DNA of 64,000 nucleotides, from contig NZ_LDES01000029.1 in NCBI RefSeq assembly GCF_001015195.1, forward strand, positions 33,616-97,615. The letters run 5' to 3'. The translations under genes and the position numbers were made by a program. The DNA is from Sphingomonas sp. Y57 (GTDB taxonomy: Bacteria > Pseudomonadota > Alphaproteobacteria > Sphingomonadales > Sphingomonadaceae). Positions 17,403-26,396 of this stretch are shown here, one piece after another. Every line of letters starts with the position of its first letter. Position 1 is the stretch's first letter. The notes below the pieces were generated by a model that was not told the origin of the DNA, ran no database searches, and was given only the letters and a program-made list of their open reading frames with translations.

Positions 17403-19450
17403 ATGTCCATCTCCGATGCATGACGCCGGGCTGCGCTGAAATGCTCGATCCAGCCGACCGTCCGCGCGGCGGCATCGAGCGCCGCAGGCCAGCTGCGCAC
17501 GCCATGGCCCTCCTGATAGGTCAGCAGCGCCGAGGTTGCACCACGGGCGCGCAACGCGTCGTGGAACTGGCGGGCTTCCTCCGGTGGTGTGCATCGATCG
17601 AGCGCGCCGCAAATGCCGAGCACGGGCGTCCGGACGTTTTCCGCAAAGCCCAGCGGGCTGCGCGACCAGAAGCGGCTGCCGGCCCGCGTCGGCGCATCGG
17701 CTAGGAACAAAGGCGCAAATTCGGGGATGTTGGATTGCAGATGGTGCGTCACGAAGCTGGTGATCGGCGCGACCGGTACCGCGGCGGCGAAGCGATCCTC
17801 CTGTGTCGCCAGCCAGGCGGCGAGATAGCCGCCATAGCTGAGGCCGGTGAGCGAGACCTGGGCGGGATCGGCGATGCCGGCGGCGATCAACGCGTCGATC
17901 CCCGCCAGACAATCGGCACTGTCGGCACCGCCCATGTCGCCCAGCACCCTGCGCGCGAACGCCTGACCGTGCCCGGAGCTGCCACGCGGATTGGGAAGGA
18001 AGATCGCATAACCGCGCGCCAGCAGCATCAGTGAAACGAGGTTCGAACGGCCGAGCCAGCTGGCACGCCAGTGCAGGATCGGCCCGCCGTGCAGGTCGAC
18101 CAGCAGTGGCGCGGGACCATCGCCTGATGAGCCCAACAACCAGCCCTCAAGTTCGAGGCCATCCGCGGCCTGCCATCTAAACGGCGCGACGCTGGAGAAA
18201 TCCGTAAGATCCGACTTCGCTTCGTCGTGAAGCGGACGAATCGTCTGGTAGGCACCGGCAGCGACGCGCGCGATCTCCGGTCCCACGAAGAAGCTCTCGC
18301 CGATCATCAGGCAATCACCGTCGTCGCCAATCCCTGCGATCGTCGCATACCGGCCAGCGGTGGTGCGTTCGATGCTGCGCCATGTCTCACGCCAGCCATG
18401 CTCGAATGACCAGCAGCCGATGACTGTCGCCAGTCCCTGGTGCCCGGCGAGCAGCAGCTGGTCGGCGCTGCGCCATTCGAGCGACGTGATGTCGACGCCG
18501 CCCGTGTCGAGCCGCCGCGTATCGCCGCTGTCAAGATCGGCCAGCATCAGATCGCCGGCAACGATCAACCGATCGCTGCACAATGCTTCGACGAATGCCG
18601 CCCACCGACCATCGGGGGATGTGGCGAGACAACCGAGTTGGGCATTCGGCTGGTACGCCAGCTGTGTCACGCCGGTGCGCGCTTCGATTAATGTGAGATG
18701 CGCGTCATACCACGCACCTTCGTGCGCACCTGCCGATGCGATCGCGACGAGCCTCGCGCCTCCCGCCCAGTCGGCTTCCCAGATGTTGCAGTTTGGCGGG
18801 GACAGCGGGCGGGCGGTATCGCTCGCCATTGTATAGACCCACGCGCTGCGCCGGTCGGTACCGGCCGTTCCGTCCAGCCGCGGCATCCAGGCGGCGTGGG
18901 CATTCATTTCGCCGCCGTGCGTCGTCGCGCCTTGCCCGCTCGATACATCCGCGCTCGTGCCGGCGACTCCTAGCAATATCTGCGTGCCGTCACGCGACCA
19001 GCGCAGCGTCTCGACCCAGCCCGTCACTCGCGCGGCGGTGCGGACCGAGCCGTTGGTCAGGTCGGCGAGATGCAGCTGGTCATCGCCGATGCCCCTCGCA
19101 TCGGCAATGAACGCCAGCCAGCGCCCGTTGGGTGAGTGGCGCGCGTGCCGCGCCTTGCCGGTGTTGGCGCCAATTGGCGTAACTTCGCCGCTTTCCAGCG
19201 CGATGCGGAAGATCCCTGTCGGTGGGGTGCCTTCGAGCGTATCGACGATGACGCCCGTAAAGCTCGCATGGCGTCCGCATGGCGAGGCATGCAGGTCGAA
19301 CGCATCGCTCAGTGCGCCATGCCCTGGCTGGCGCAGACGGTGCGCCAGTTGCTCGGCCTCACGGTAGAGTGTGGTGCTTCGAATATCGCGTTCAGTCGCT
19401 ATTTCGGGCAGCGCCCTGCTAACTCGGATCGCGGAGTCCTCGTCAGCCAC
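17399..19450 (-). CDS. S9-family serine peptidase (prolyl oligopeptidase-like), second copy
   Basis: A 683-aa serine peptidase with an N-terminal beta-propeller of TolB-like repeats and a C-terminal alpha/beta-hydrolase. The GTG start at 19450 is 2 bp after the preceding gene's stop; the frame is open further upstream but that overlaps the other peptidase. The triad is Ser538 in GLSYGG, Asp618 in GALDRCTPPEE and His649 in EGHGVRSW. There is no signal peptide, so a cytosolic oligopeptidase or acyl-aminoacyl peptidase is likely. The adjacent copy is clearly divergent, suggesting different specificities. Confidence 0.9.
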   Translation of the reverse strand: MADEDSAIRVSRALPEIATERDIRSTTLYREAEQLAHRLRQPGHGALSDAFDLHASPCGRHASFTGVIVDTLEGTPPTGIFRIALESGEVTPIGANTGKARHARHSPNGRWLAFIADARGIGDDQLHLADLTNGSVRTAARVTGWVETLRWSRDGTQILLGVAGTSADVSSGQGATTHGGEMNAHAAWMPRLDGTAGTDRRSAWVYTMASDTARPLSPPNCNIWEADWAGGARLVAIASAGAHEGAWYDAHLTLIEARTGVTQLAYQPNAQLGCLATSPDGRWAAFVEALCSDRLIVAGDLMLADLDSGDTRRLDTGGVDITSLEWRSADQLLLAGHQGLATVIGCWSFEHGWRETWRSIERTTAGRYATIAGIGDDGDCLMIGESFFVGPEIARVAAGAYQTIRPLHDEAKSDLTDFSSVAPFRWQAADGLELEGWLLGSSGDGPAPLLVDLHGGPILHWRASWLGRSNLVSLMLLARGYAIFLPNPRGSSGHGQAFARRVLGDMGGADSADCLAGIDALIAAGIADPAQVSLTGLSYGGYLAAWLATQEDRFAAAVPVAPITSFVTHHLQSNIPEFAPLFLADAPTRAGSRFWSRSPLGFAENVRTPVLGICGALDRCTPPEEARQFHDALRARGATSALLTYQEGHGVRSWPAALDAAARTVGWIEHFSAARRHASEMDI

Positions 19451-19452
19451 GA

Positions 19453-21393
19453 TCAGAGGTAGCGCTCGAACCAGTCGAGCAGCGCCTCGTTCTGCTCGAC
19501 CCGGGCCGAGAGCGGCCCCATCGAATCGCCCATATGATCCATGCCCGCAACGCGCACGAGCTCGGTGGTGCATCCCACGTCTTTGAGCGCGCGGAAGAAC
19601 TGCTCGGCTTCGGCGATCGGACAGCGCAGATCTTCTTCGCCATGCAGCATCAGCGTCGGTGTCGTGCACTTGTGCGCATAGGTGAGCGGTGAGCGTGAGC
19701 GATAGATATCCGGAACCTGATCGGGCCGCCCGCCTAATTCCTTGACGAACAGTTCAGGCGCGTCGGACAGATAGTATAGCGACACGAAATTGGTCGCTGC
19801 CGATTCAGCGACACCGGCCTTGAACCGATCGGTGTGGCTGACCAGCCAGCACGTCGCGAAGCCGCCGTGAGAGGCACCCCACACGCCCAGCCGATCGGGA
19901 TCCGCCAATCCTTTCGAGATTGCCGCATCGATTGCGGCCATATGATCGCCGTAGGCACGGCTGCCCCAGTCGCCGATCATCGCCAGCATAAAGGGTTCAC
20001 CATATCCGGACGATCCGCGGAAATTGCTGGCCAGCACCGAATAGCCATTGGCGGCGAGTAGGTGAAAGTCAAAGCGGAAGGTATGGCCGGTGGCGATGTA
20101 GGGGCCGCCATGAATGAACATAACCGTCGGCTGCGGTCCGGTCTTGTCCGCACCCGCAACATGCCAGCCCTCGAGCGCAAGACCGTCGGCCGCCTCATAT
20201 TCAAGATGGGTGACTGCAAGCTTGGGCCAGCTTGCCAGCACCGCCTCATTGAGGTGCGTGAGACGCTCCTCGGCCTTGCCGTGCTTGTTTGCACGATACA
20301 GGTCCCACGGCGTGTGAAGATCGCTGACCGCATAGAGCAGACTGCCGCTCTCGCGCGCAACGTCGAGGATCAGGCAAGCGCGCGGCCCCGTGACGAGCGG
20401 GGTCGATTGCTCGGTGCCGTCGAGTGCGATGCGATGGATCTCGGCCGCGCCGCGGATGAGCACGGTCGCATAGGCATGTCCCGGCTCGACCACGCGCAGC
20501 ATATTGTCCTGCGAGGTCATCCAGGTCGGCATGTCGTGATGCGTGCGAAAGCCGACATTGCCGGTCTGTCCCAGCGTGCGGCATGCCAGGCCTGAGCCAT
20601 CGGGGTTGACGACCCACAGCTTTGTCTTGGGGACGATAAGCGCGCTGTTGCGGTCGCCAGCGACGACGATCCGGGACGAATGGGGATCCCAGGCCGACGC
20701 GGCAATGAACCACCCTTCGCCGAGCACTTCGGTAACGGCCCCGCCGGACAACGCGACCGTGCATAAGGTCAACCCCCCGATCAGCGAAGCCTCACCGACC
20801 GCGGCATCCGACGCCTGGAACAGAAGCTGCGCGCCATCCGGGCTGAATTGCGGCAAGGTCGCGACCTTGCGGCCGAGATCGAGTGTTTCGACAGTGCCAT
20901 CGAGCGCGATCAGTTGGAGGTCCATCCGCAGATCGTCGACGATCCCGATACCCTCGGACCGAAAGATGCGCTCGGTCACCCGGCGCGGGCCCGTACTAAC
21001 GACCCGGGTCACCCGTGTGCAGGCGATGCGCGTGCCGTCGGGCGACCAGCAGGGCGGTCCCTGGATCTGCTCGCCATCGACCGAAAGCCTGCGCGTGGCG
21101 CCGCCCGCGACATCGACCAGCCACAATCCCGTCGCGCCGTTGAGCGTCCCGATAAATGCGATTTGCGTGCCATCGGGCGACCAGCGCGGCGTTGCAGCAT
21201 CGCCGTCAAATTCGATTGGGGCGCCCGGCAGAGCATCGCAAGCGCCCAGGAACAAACGGAAGCGCTCGGTCTCTCCCTCAATATCGGAAACGACCGATAC
21301 GACTTGCGCGCTGTCGGGCGAGAACTGCGCATCATGGAGAAAGCGGAGCGCGAACAGACTATCGGAGGTGAGTATTCGCTCGGACTGGCTCAT
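19453..21393 (-). CDS. S9-family serine peptidase (acylaminoacyl-peptidase-like), first copy
   Basis: A 646-aa peptidase: N-terminal WD/PD40-type propeller with repeated SPDGTQIAF-like units, C-terminal hydrolase with Ser508 in GASHGG, Asp588 in HGEEDLRCP and His620 in AGMDHMG. The oxyanion-region motif FIHGGPY is present. It lacks a signal peptide. It is 98 bp downstream of the TonB receptor gene and 2 bp upstream of its paralogue. Members of this family release dipeptides or acylated residues from short peptides. It is one of two peptidases probably acting on the same imported compound. Confidence 0.9.
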   Translation of the reverse strand: MSQSERILTSDSLFALRFLHDAQFSPDSAQVVSVVSDIEGETERFRLFLGACDALPGAPIEFDGDAATPRWSPDGTQIAFIGTLNGATGLWLVDVAGGATRRLSVDGEQIQGPPCWSPDGTRIACTRVTRVVSTGPRRVTERIFRSEGIGIVDDLRMDLQLIALDGTVETLDLGRKVATLPQFSPDGAQLLFQASDAAVGEASLIGGLTLCTVALSGGAVTEVLGEGWFIAASAWDPHSSRIVVAGDRNSALIVPKTKLWVVNPDGSGLACRTLGQTGNVGFRTHHDMPTWMTSQDNMLRVVEPGHAYATVLIRGAAEIHRIALDGTEQSTPLVTGPRACLILDVARESGSLLYAVSDLHTPWDLYRANKHGKAEERLTHLNEAVLASWPKLAVTHLEYEAADGLALEGWHVAGADKTGPQPTVMFIHGGPYIATGHTFRFDFHLLAANGYSVLASNFRGSSGYGEPFMLAMIGDWGSRAYGDHMAAIDAAISKGLADPDRLGVWGASHGGFATCWLVSHTDRFKAGVAESAATNFVSLYYLSDAPELFVKELGGRPDQVPDIYRSRSPLTYAHKCTTPTLMLHGEEDLRCPIAEAEQFFRALKDVGCTTELVRVAGMDHMGDSMGPLSARVEQNEALLDWFERYL

Positions 21394-21491
21394 GATCTTC
21401 TATGTTCTCCCTCGCCGCCGCTCAGGCGTGTGTGGCATGGTTCGCAACGATGCGGCGGTGCCGGCTCGGCCTCGGCGCCGCCGCCCCCTTG

Positions 21492-23684
21492 TCAAAAGCG
21501 GGCCTTGGCGAGGATGCCAATCGTGCGCGGCTGGAGGATCGAGACCTCGACCGGTCCAGTCAGGCTCGACACGCCGCTCGAATTCGTCAGCTGCGCCCGC
21601 TCATCGAACAAGTTTCGCGCGTATACGGTGAGATCCACCCCGCCGATCTCGATGCCCGCGCGCAGATCGAGCGTCGCGTAAGCAGGCAGGCGATATTGCG
21701 CGATGAACGGGTTGGCGTCAAAGCTGGCATTGCGCTTGTCGATCGCGCGCAACGTGAACCCGAAGCTCGGGCTGATCGTGCCCGCGTCGAACTTATAGTC
21801 TGCGCTCACCGCGGCGGTGAAGCGAGGCACATTGGGAAGCGGATCGCCCTTGGCGGCGCCGAGACCCGCGAAATTATCGGTCAGTTCGGCATCCTGCCAC
21901 GCAAATGCGCCGGTCGCGACGAAGCCGCGGGTCGGGCGGGCGGTGAGTGTCAACTCGACACCCTTGATCTCGGCGGGCGCGGGCGAATTGGCGTAATAGG
22001 AGACGCCGGTTGCAGTCGTCGTCAGAATCTGAAGGTTGGTCCAGTCGATATAATAGGCCGCCATGTCGATCCCAAGCTTGCGGTCTGCGGTCTCCGCCTT
22101 GAAGCCCAATTCATAGCTTTTGAGCTCGTCGGGCTGGAAGCTTGTCGGCGCGCCGGGCGCGACCACATTCGGACCGCCTGGGCGATAGCCGGTCGCAAAA
22201 CGGAAATACGCGGTCGCGTTACGGCTGAAATGATAGCGCGCATTTGCGAGATAGGTAGTGACGTCGTCGGACGAGCTGTTTTTGGGAAAGCTGCCGATCA
22301 ACGCGCCAGACCCGAACTGGGTATAGGTCTGGTCAAGGTGCGAATAGCGTAGGCCGCCCGAGATATCGAATTTGTCGCTCAACCGCACGGTGACGTTGCC
22401 AAACGCCGCGATCTCTTCATATTTGGACGGCGTCTCGTAGCGGAACAAATCGTTCACATCGAGCTGGCCGCTCGGCAGCAACAGATCGACATATTGCAGG
22501 TTGTTGCTGTCCTCGCTGGTGTAATAGCCACCGACCAGCCATTCGATGCTGCTCTTGCCGTTCGAAGCCAGCCGGATCTCCTGGTTGAACTTGTCGGTCG
22601 CAACGCGGTTCTGGATGTTCACCGCGCTATAGTTGCGCCCGAAGAAGGTTGCGAGCACCGGGACCAGCGCGGGGGAGTCGCTGACCGAGAAACTTGAGCG
22701 CACGGTTTGGTAGCTGCTGATCGACGTCGCGGTCGCGCCACCGAAATCATAGGCAATCGTCCCGCTGACCAGCCGGAACTGTTGCTCGAACGGCTCGGCG
22801 AGCGGTCGCTCCTGCTGAAGGTCGCCATTGACCGGCCGCCCGCCGATCGTGAAATCGACCGTAGGGGCGCCGTCACGGTCAATATTCTGCGCAAACCCGG
22901 TGACGCGAATGCTCAACCCCTCGGTCGGGGTCAGCAGCAGATCCAGCCGGCCGCCATAAGTGTCCGAGCGATCGACGTCCTTGCGGCCGAGCGCGATATT
23001 GTCGACATAGCCGCCATCGTGCGACTGATAGGCGCTGGCGCGCAGGGCTGCCTTGTCGGCTGCGATCGGCACGTTCACTGCGCCGGCGACATTGTAGTTG
23101 ATCCCGCCATGGCGCGTTGTCGAGACCCCGGCCTGCGCTTCCCCGCCAAAGGTGTCGGTGCTTGGCATGCGGTTTACATATTTGATGAGCCCGCCCATCG
23201 TGCTGGCGCCGTAAAGCGTGCCCTGCGGTCCGCGCAGCACTTCGATGCGGTCGACGTCGAACAGGCCTGCGTCGAGTGACAATTGCGCGGCACGGGCAAA
23301 GGCGCTGGTCGAGCCGTAAGGCACATCGTCCACCACCACGCCGACGGTTGGCGTGACCTGATAGCCGGTGGTGACGCCGCGGATGGTCACCTGGTTGAAT
23401 CCGCTGCCCGAGCTCTCGAAGGTCAGACCCGGTACGGTGTTGGCGAAATCGCGAAATTGCACGGCGGCGAGATTGTCGAGGGTGTCTGCCGACAGCACCG
23501 AAACCGCTTGCGGTGTCTCGATCAGCCGTTCTTCGCGCTTTTGCGCTGTGACGACAATCTCTTGGCCGTCTTGCGATGTGCTCGCACTTGGATCCTGCTG
23601 CGCAAGCGCCGGCGTTGCCGCGCTCAGGGCGAGCATTGCGGCGCTTGTCATCATTAAGCTGCGATATGCGGTAGCGGCGTTCAT
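21492..23684 (-). CDS. TonB-dependent outer-membrane receptor
   Basis: A 730-aa receptor. The ATG at 23684 follows AGGGGGA and starts a signal peptide ending ATPALAQQ. A TonB-box-like DGQEIVVTAQKREER leads into the plug domain (VSVLSADTLDNL, GLTFESSGSGFNQVTIRG, VDRIEVLRGPQGTLYGASTMGGLIKY in parts) and then a 22-stranded barrel ending in ILAKARF. It transports a specific ligand into the periplasm with energy from TonB/ExbBD, which are not encoded here. A 21-bp palindrome 102 bp upstream of its start is a probable LysR operator. The downstream peptidases, transporter and amidohydrolase suggest a peptide- or amide-like ligand. Confidence 0.94.
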   Translation of the reverse strand: MNAATAYRSLMMTSAAMLALSAATPALAQQDPSASTSQDGQEIVVTAQKREERLIETPQAVSVLSADTLDNLAAVQFRDFANTVPGLTFESSGSGFNQVTIRGVTTGYQVTPTVGVVVDDVPYGSTSAFARAAQLSLDAGLFDVDRIEVLRGPQGTLYGASTMGGLIKYVNRMPSTDTFGGEAQAGVSTTRHGGINYNVAGAVNVPIAADKAALRASAYQSHDGGYVDNIALGRKDVDRSDTYGGRLDLLLTPTEGLSIRVTGFAQNIDRDGAPTVDFTIGGRPVNGDLQQERPLAEPFEQQFRLVSGTIAYDFGGATATSISSYQTVRSSFSVSDSPALVPVLATFFGRNYSAVNIQNRVATDKFNQEIRLASNGKSSIEWLVGGYYTSEDSNNLQYVDLLLPSGQLDVNDLFRYETPSKYEEIAAFGNVTVRLSDKFDISGGLRYSHLDQTYTQFGSGALIGSFPKNSSSDDVTTYLANARYHFSRNATAYFRFATGYRPGGPNVVAPGAPTSFQPDELKSYELGFKAETADRKLGIDMAAYYIDWTNLQILTTTATGVSYYANSPAPAEIKGVELTLTARPTRGFVATGAFAWQDAELTDNFAGLGAAKGDPLPNVPRFTAAVSADYKFDAGTISPSFGFTLRAIDKRNASFDANPFIAQYRLPAYATLDLRAGIEIGGVDLTVYARNLFDERAQLTNSSGVSSLTGPVEVSILQPRTIGILAKARF

Positions 23685-23785
23685 CGCATTCCCCCTGACT
23701 GTCGCTGTCTTGTCGGCATGCAGCGCCGATCGAGCGTCAGAAATATTGCCAATGCGCGCAGCGGGAAGGTGCGAACAAGTTATCG

Positions 23786-23806
23786 ATGGTGACCAGAGGT
23801 CACCAT
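23786..23806. promoter_or_regulatory. Palindromic operator upstream of the TonB receptor operon
   Basis: A perfect inverted repeat, ATGGTGACC-N3-GGTCACCAT, lies between the lysR stop and the TonB receptor gene, about 100 bp upstream of its start. A near-identical site occurs at 24869-24889 in front of the aminotransferase operon. Two shared sites flanking one regulator gene strongly suggest binding by the LysR-type protein encoded between them. Confidence 0.75.
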
Positions 23807-24787
23807 TCAAGGCTGCGGAGTGCGACATTTGAGTGCAGTCAGCGGCTGCGCACGGGCATGCAGGAAGTGCCGCAACTTCGCGAGCGTCGGCATCGACCAG
23901 CGGTCCTCACGCGCGACCATGACGTAACCACCCAGGACCATCGGCCGCAACGCCGGAGCGCCGACTGGCACCAGACTGCCTTGCTCCAGATCGTCCTCGA
24001 TCAGGAAACGGCTCGCCAACACGACGCCTCGTCCCTGGCGCGCCGCCGCGATCGCAAGATGGGCATGCCAGCACAATGCGCCAGGCACAGGCTCGGGCGG
24101 CGCGATACCATTGAGTCGTAACCAGGCCTTCCACTCCTGATCATTCTCTTCGTGAAGAAAGGGCCAGTCGAGGATCGCGCCGCTACCCTTGGCTTCGAGC
24201 TCGGCGGCAAGCGCGGGGCTGGCGACTGGAATTACTTCGGGCCGGGCGAGCTCGAAGCGTCGCAGGGCGCGCTCGGGCGCGTTTTGAGGATCGTCGTCGC
24301 GATAATAGCGAATATCAGCATCGGCTTCATGCACCGATAGATTGGGCGCGATGTCGGTCGGCTTTAGCTCGACTCGCATGCCGGTCTCGAGCTCGAACTC
24401 GCCGAGCTGCGCGGTCAGCCACTGGATCGACAGCCCAGGCACGCACCATAATCGGAGTGGCGCATTTTCACGTGCGTCGGTCAGTTCCTCGGTCGCCAGG
24501 GTGAGTTCGGCGAATGCGGCGGCAATGCGCGCATGATAGCGCTTGCCGGCCGGTGTCAGCGTGAGCCGGTTGCCGCTGCGCGCAATAAGCGCCACCCCGA
24601 ACCATTCCTCGAGCAGCTTGATATGGCGGCTGATCACGGCATGGTCGACGCCGAGCTGTTCAGCCGCGCGACGGATGCCGCCGCGGCGGAACACGGCTTC
24701 GAAGGCGCGTAGCGCGGCGAATGGGGGTAGCTGGCGGGTGTTCGATGGCGGGACCCGCCCTTGCTGCGATCCGGAAGAAGACTGCAT
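23807..24787 (-). CDS. LysR-family transcriptional regulator of the metabolic island
   Basis: A 326-aa LysR-type regulator. The N-terminal winged HTH reads LRAFEAVFRRGGIRRAAEQL and HAVISRHIKLLEEWFGVALI, and a C-terminal periplasmic-binding-like effector domain follows (RLWCVPGLSIQWLTAQLGEF). The sequence is closest in style to the GcvA/AmpR subgroup. It is divergent from the aminotransferase-dehydrogenase operon and tandem with the TonB operon. The 21-bp palindromes on both sides of it are the probable binding sites. The inducer is expected to be the imported substrate or a product. Confidence 0.9.
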   Translation of the reverse strand: MQSSSGSQQGRVPPSNTRQLPPFAALRAFEAVFRRGGIRRAAEQLGVDHAVISRHIKLLEEWFGVALIARSGNRLTLTPAGKRYHARIAAAFAELTLATEELTDARENAPLRLWCVPGLSIQWLTAQLGEFELETGMRVELKPTDIAPNLSVHEADADIRYYRDDDPQNAPERALRRFELARPEVIPVASPALAAELEAKGSGAILDWPFLHEENDQEWKAWLRLNGIAPPEPVPGALCWHAHLAIAAARQGRGVVLASRFLIEDDLEQGSLVPVGAPALRPMVLGGYVMVAREDRWSMPTLAKLRHFLHARAQPLTALKCRTPQP

Positions 24788-24868
24788 AATTTGATGTTCG
24801 TGCTTGCGAGTTTGGCTGCCTGGCGTTTCGGTCTCAGCTTGGCTGGCGCTCGGCCGATGATAGCATGA

Positions 24869-24889
24869 ATGGTGCCTAACGGTCACCAT
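24869..24889. promoter_or_regulatory. Second copy of the palindromic operator, upstream of the aminotransferase operon
   Basis: ATGGTGCCT-N3-GGTCACCAT matches the 23786 site at all but two positions outside the 3-bp spacer. It lies in the 220-bp region between the divergent lysR and aminotransferase genes, where an LTTR would control both its own gene and the target operon. Confidence 0.7.
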
Positions 24890-25007
24890 CCTGTCAATCA
24901 AAGCGCCTTCATCCCGCTGCCAGCCTTCGCGCAGATAGCCCCTCGCGCATATCCGGTGCTTCGCCCGATGACCGGGCGGCCGGGTCGTACGCACGGGGCA
25001 ACCGAGT

Positions 25008-26396
25008 ATGACAAGCAGTGAACTGATCGAGAAGGACCGCCGGCACCTCATCCATTCGGCGGTGTCCTGGTCAACACATGAACGCCGCGGCGCGACGATG
25101 CTGCAATCGGGTAAAGGTATCTTCGTCACCGATGCCGACGGCCATGTCCTGCTTGATGGCTTTGCAGGTCTATGGTGCGTCAATATCGGGTATGGCCAGC
25201 ACAGCGTCGTGCAGGCTGCCAAGGCGCAGATGGAACGGTTACCCTACGCCACCGGCTATTTCCATTTCGCGAGCGAGCCCGCAGTCGAGTTCGCCGCCGC
25301 GCTCGCAGCTCGCGCGCCTGGCGACCTTAATCGCGTCTTCTTCACACAGGGCGGGTCGGACGCTGTCGATAGCGCGATCCGGATGATCCGCTATTATTTC
25401 AACGTCACGGGCCGGCCGGCCAAGAAGCATATGATCGCGCTTGATCGCGGCTATCACGGGTCGAGCAGCATCGGTGCGGGCATTACCGGCCTGTCGGTGT
25501 TCCACATATATTTCGACGCACCATCGCCCTTCCAGCACCATATTCCGGCAGCCTATCCCTATCGCTTCGCGGGTACGCCGGCTGAGCTGATCGCCGACTC
25601 GGTGGCACAACTTCATGCCAAGATCGACGAATTGGGCGAAGCCAATGTTGCCGCCTTTTTCGCCGAGCCGGTGATCGGCTCTGGTGGGGTGATCGTGCCA
25701 CCCGATGGCTGGTATGCCGCGATGCGGGAGGCCTGTCGCGAACGTGGCGTGCTGTTCGTCGCCGACGAAGTCATCACCGGCTTTGGCCGTACCGGGCCGA
25801 TGTTCGGGTCGCAGTATGATGGCGTCGAGCCGGATATCATGACGCTCGCAAAGGGATTGACGGCGGGATATGCACCGATGGGCGCGGTGTTGCTCTCCGA
25901 GCGCATTTATCGCGCGATCGCCGAAGAGAGCAAGCCAGGCGCCGTGATCGGCCATGGGCTGACCTATTCGGGACATCCGGTTAGCGCCGCGGTCGGACTT
26001 GAGGTGCTGCGCCTCTATGAGGAGGGCGGGATCATCGCCAATGGCGTAACCAGCGGCCGGCATCTGGCAACCGCGCTGGCGCCGCTCGGCGACCACCCTC
26101 TCGTTGGCGACATACGCACGCGCGGCATGCTCGCCGGCATTGAGATTGTCACTGACAAAGCGGCGAAGACCCGGCCGGATTCGGCGCTTGGCGTGCCTGA
26201 TGCGCTGGCCAGGATAGGCTATCGCAACGGCGTGATCTTCCGCGCCTTTGGCGATTCGATGATCGGCATAGCGCCGCCGCTGGTCGCCACGACGCGAGAG
26301 GTCGATCTGCTCGTCGAGCGGCTGACCCGCACGCTTGACGAAGTCGCCGCGATGCCCGACGTCGCGCAAGCATTGCGCACGACCGCGCACGTATGA
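25008..26396 (+). CDS. Class III omega-aminotransferase
   Basis: A 462-aa PLP enzyme of the class III family (omega-amino acid:pyruvate or beta-alanine/GABA type). Landmarks are the glycine-rich TQGGSDAVDSAIRM, YHGSSSIGAGITGL, Asp253 in LFVADEVITGFGRTG and the Schiff-base Lys282 in TLAKGLTAGYAPMGA. It transfers the amino group of an omega-amino acid to a keto acid, giving a semialdehyde. The next gene, overlapping by 4 bp, encodes a semialdehyde dehydrogenase, so the two form one pathway step pair. The exact omega-amino acid cannot be told from sequence. Confidence 0.92.
   Translation: MTSSELIEKDRRHLIHSAVSWSTHERRGATMLQSGKGIFVTDADGHVLLDGFAGLWCVNIGYGQHSVVQAAKAQMERLPYATGYFHFASEPAVEFAAALAARAPGDLNRVFFTQGGSDAVDSAIRMIRYYFNVTGRPAKKHMIALDRGYHGSSSIGAGITGLSVFHIYFDAPSPFQHHIPAAYPYRFAGTPAELIADSVAQLHAKIDELGEANVAAFFAEPVIGSGGVIVPPDGWYAAMREACRERGVLFVADEVITGFGRTGPMFGSQYDGVEPDIMTLAKGLTAGYAPMGAVLLSERIYRAIAEESKPGAVIGHGLTYSGHPVSAAVGLEVLRLYEEGGIIANGVTSGRHLATALAPLGDHPLVGDIRTRGMLAGIEIVTDKAAKTRPDSALGVPDALARIGYRNGVIFRAFGDSMIGIAPPLVATTREVDLLVERLTRTLDEVAAMPDVAQALRTTAHV

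Noticed and set aside
15028..23684. Lasso-peptide or microcystin-degradation cluster
   Set aside because: S9 isopeptidases and TonB receptors occur with lasso peptides, but no precursor or maturation genes are present. None of the mlrA/B/C families is seen.
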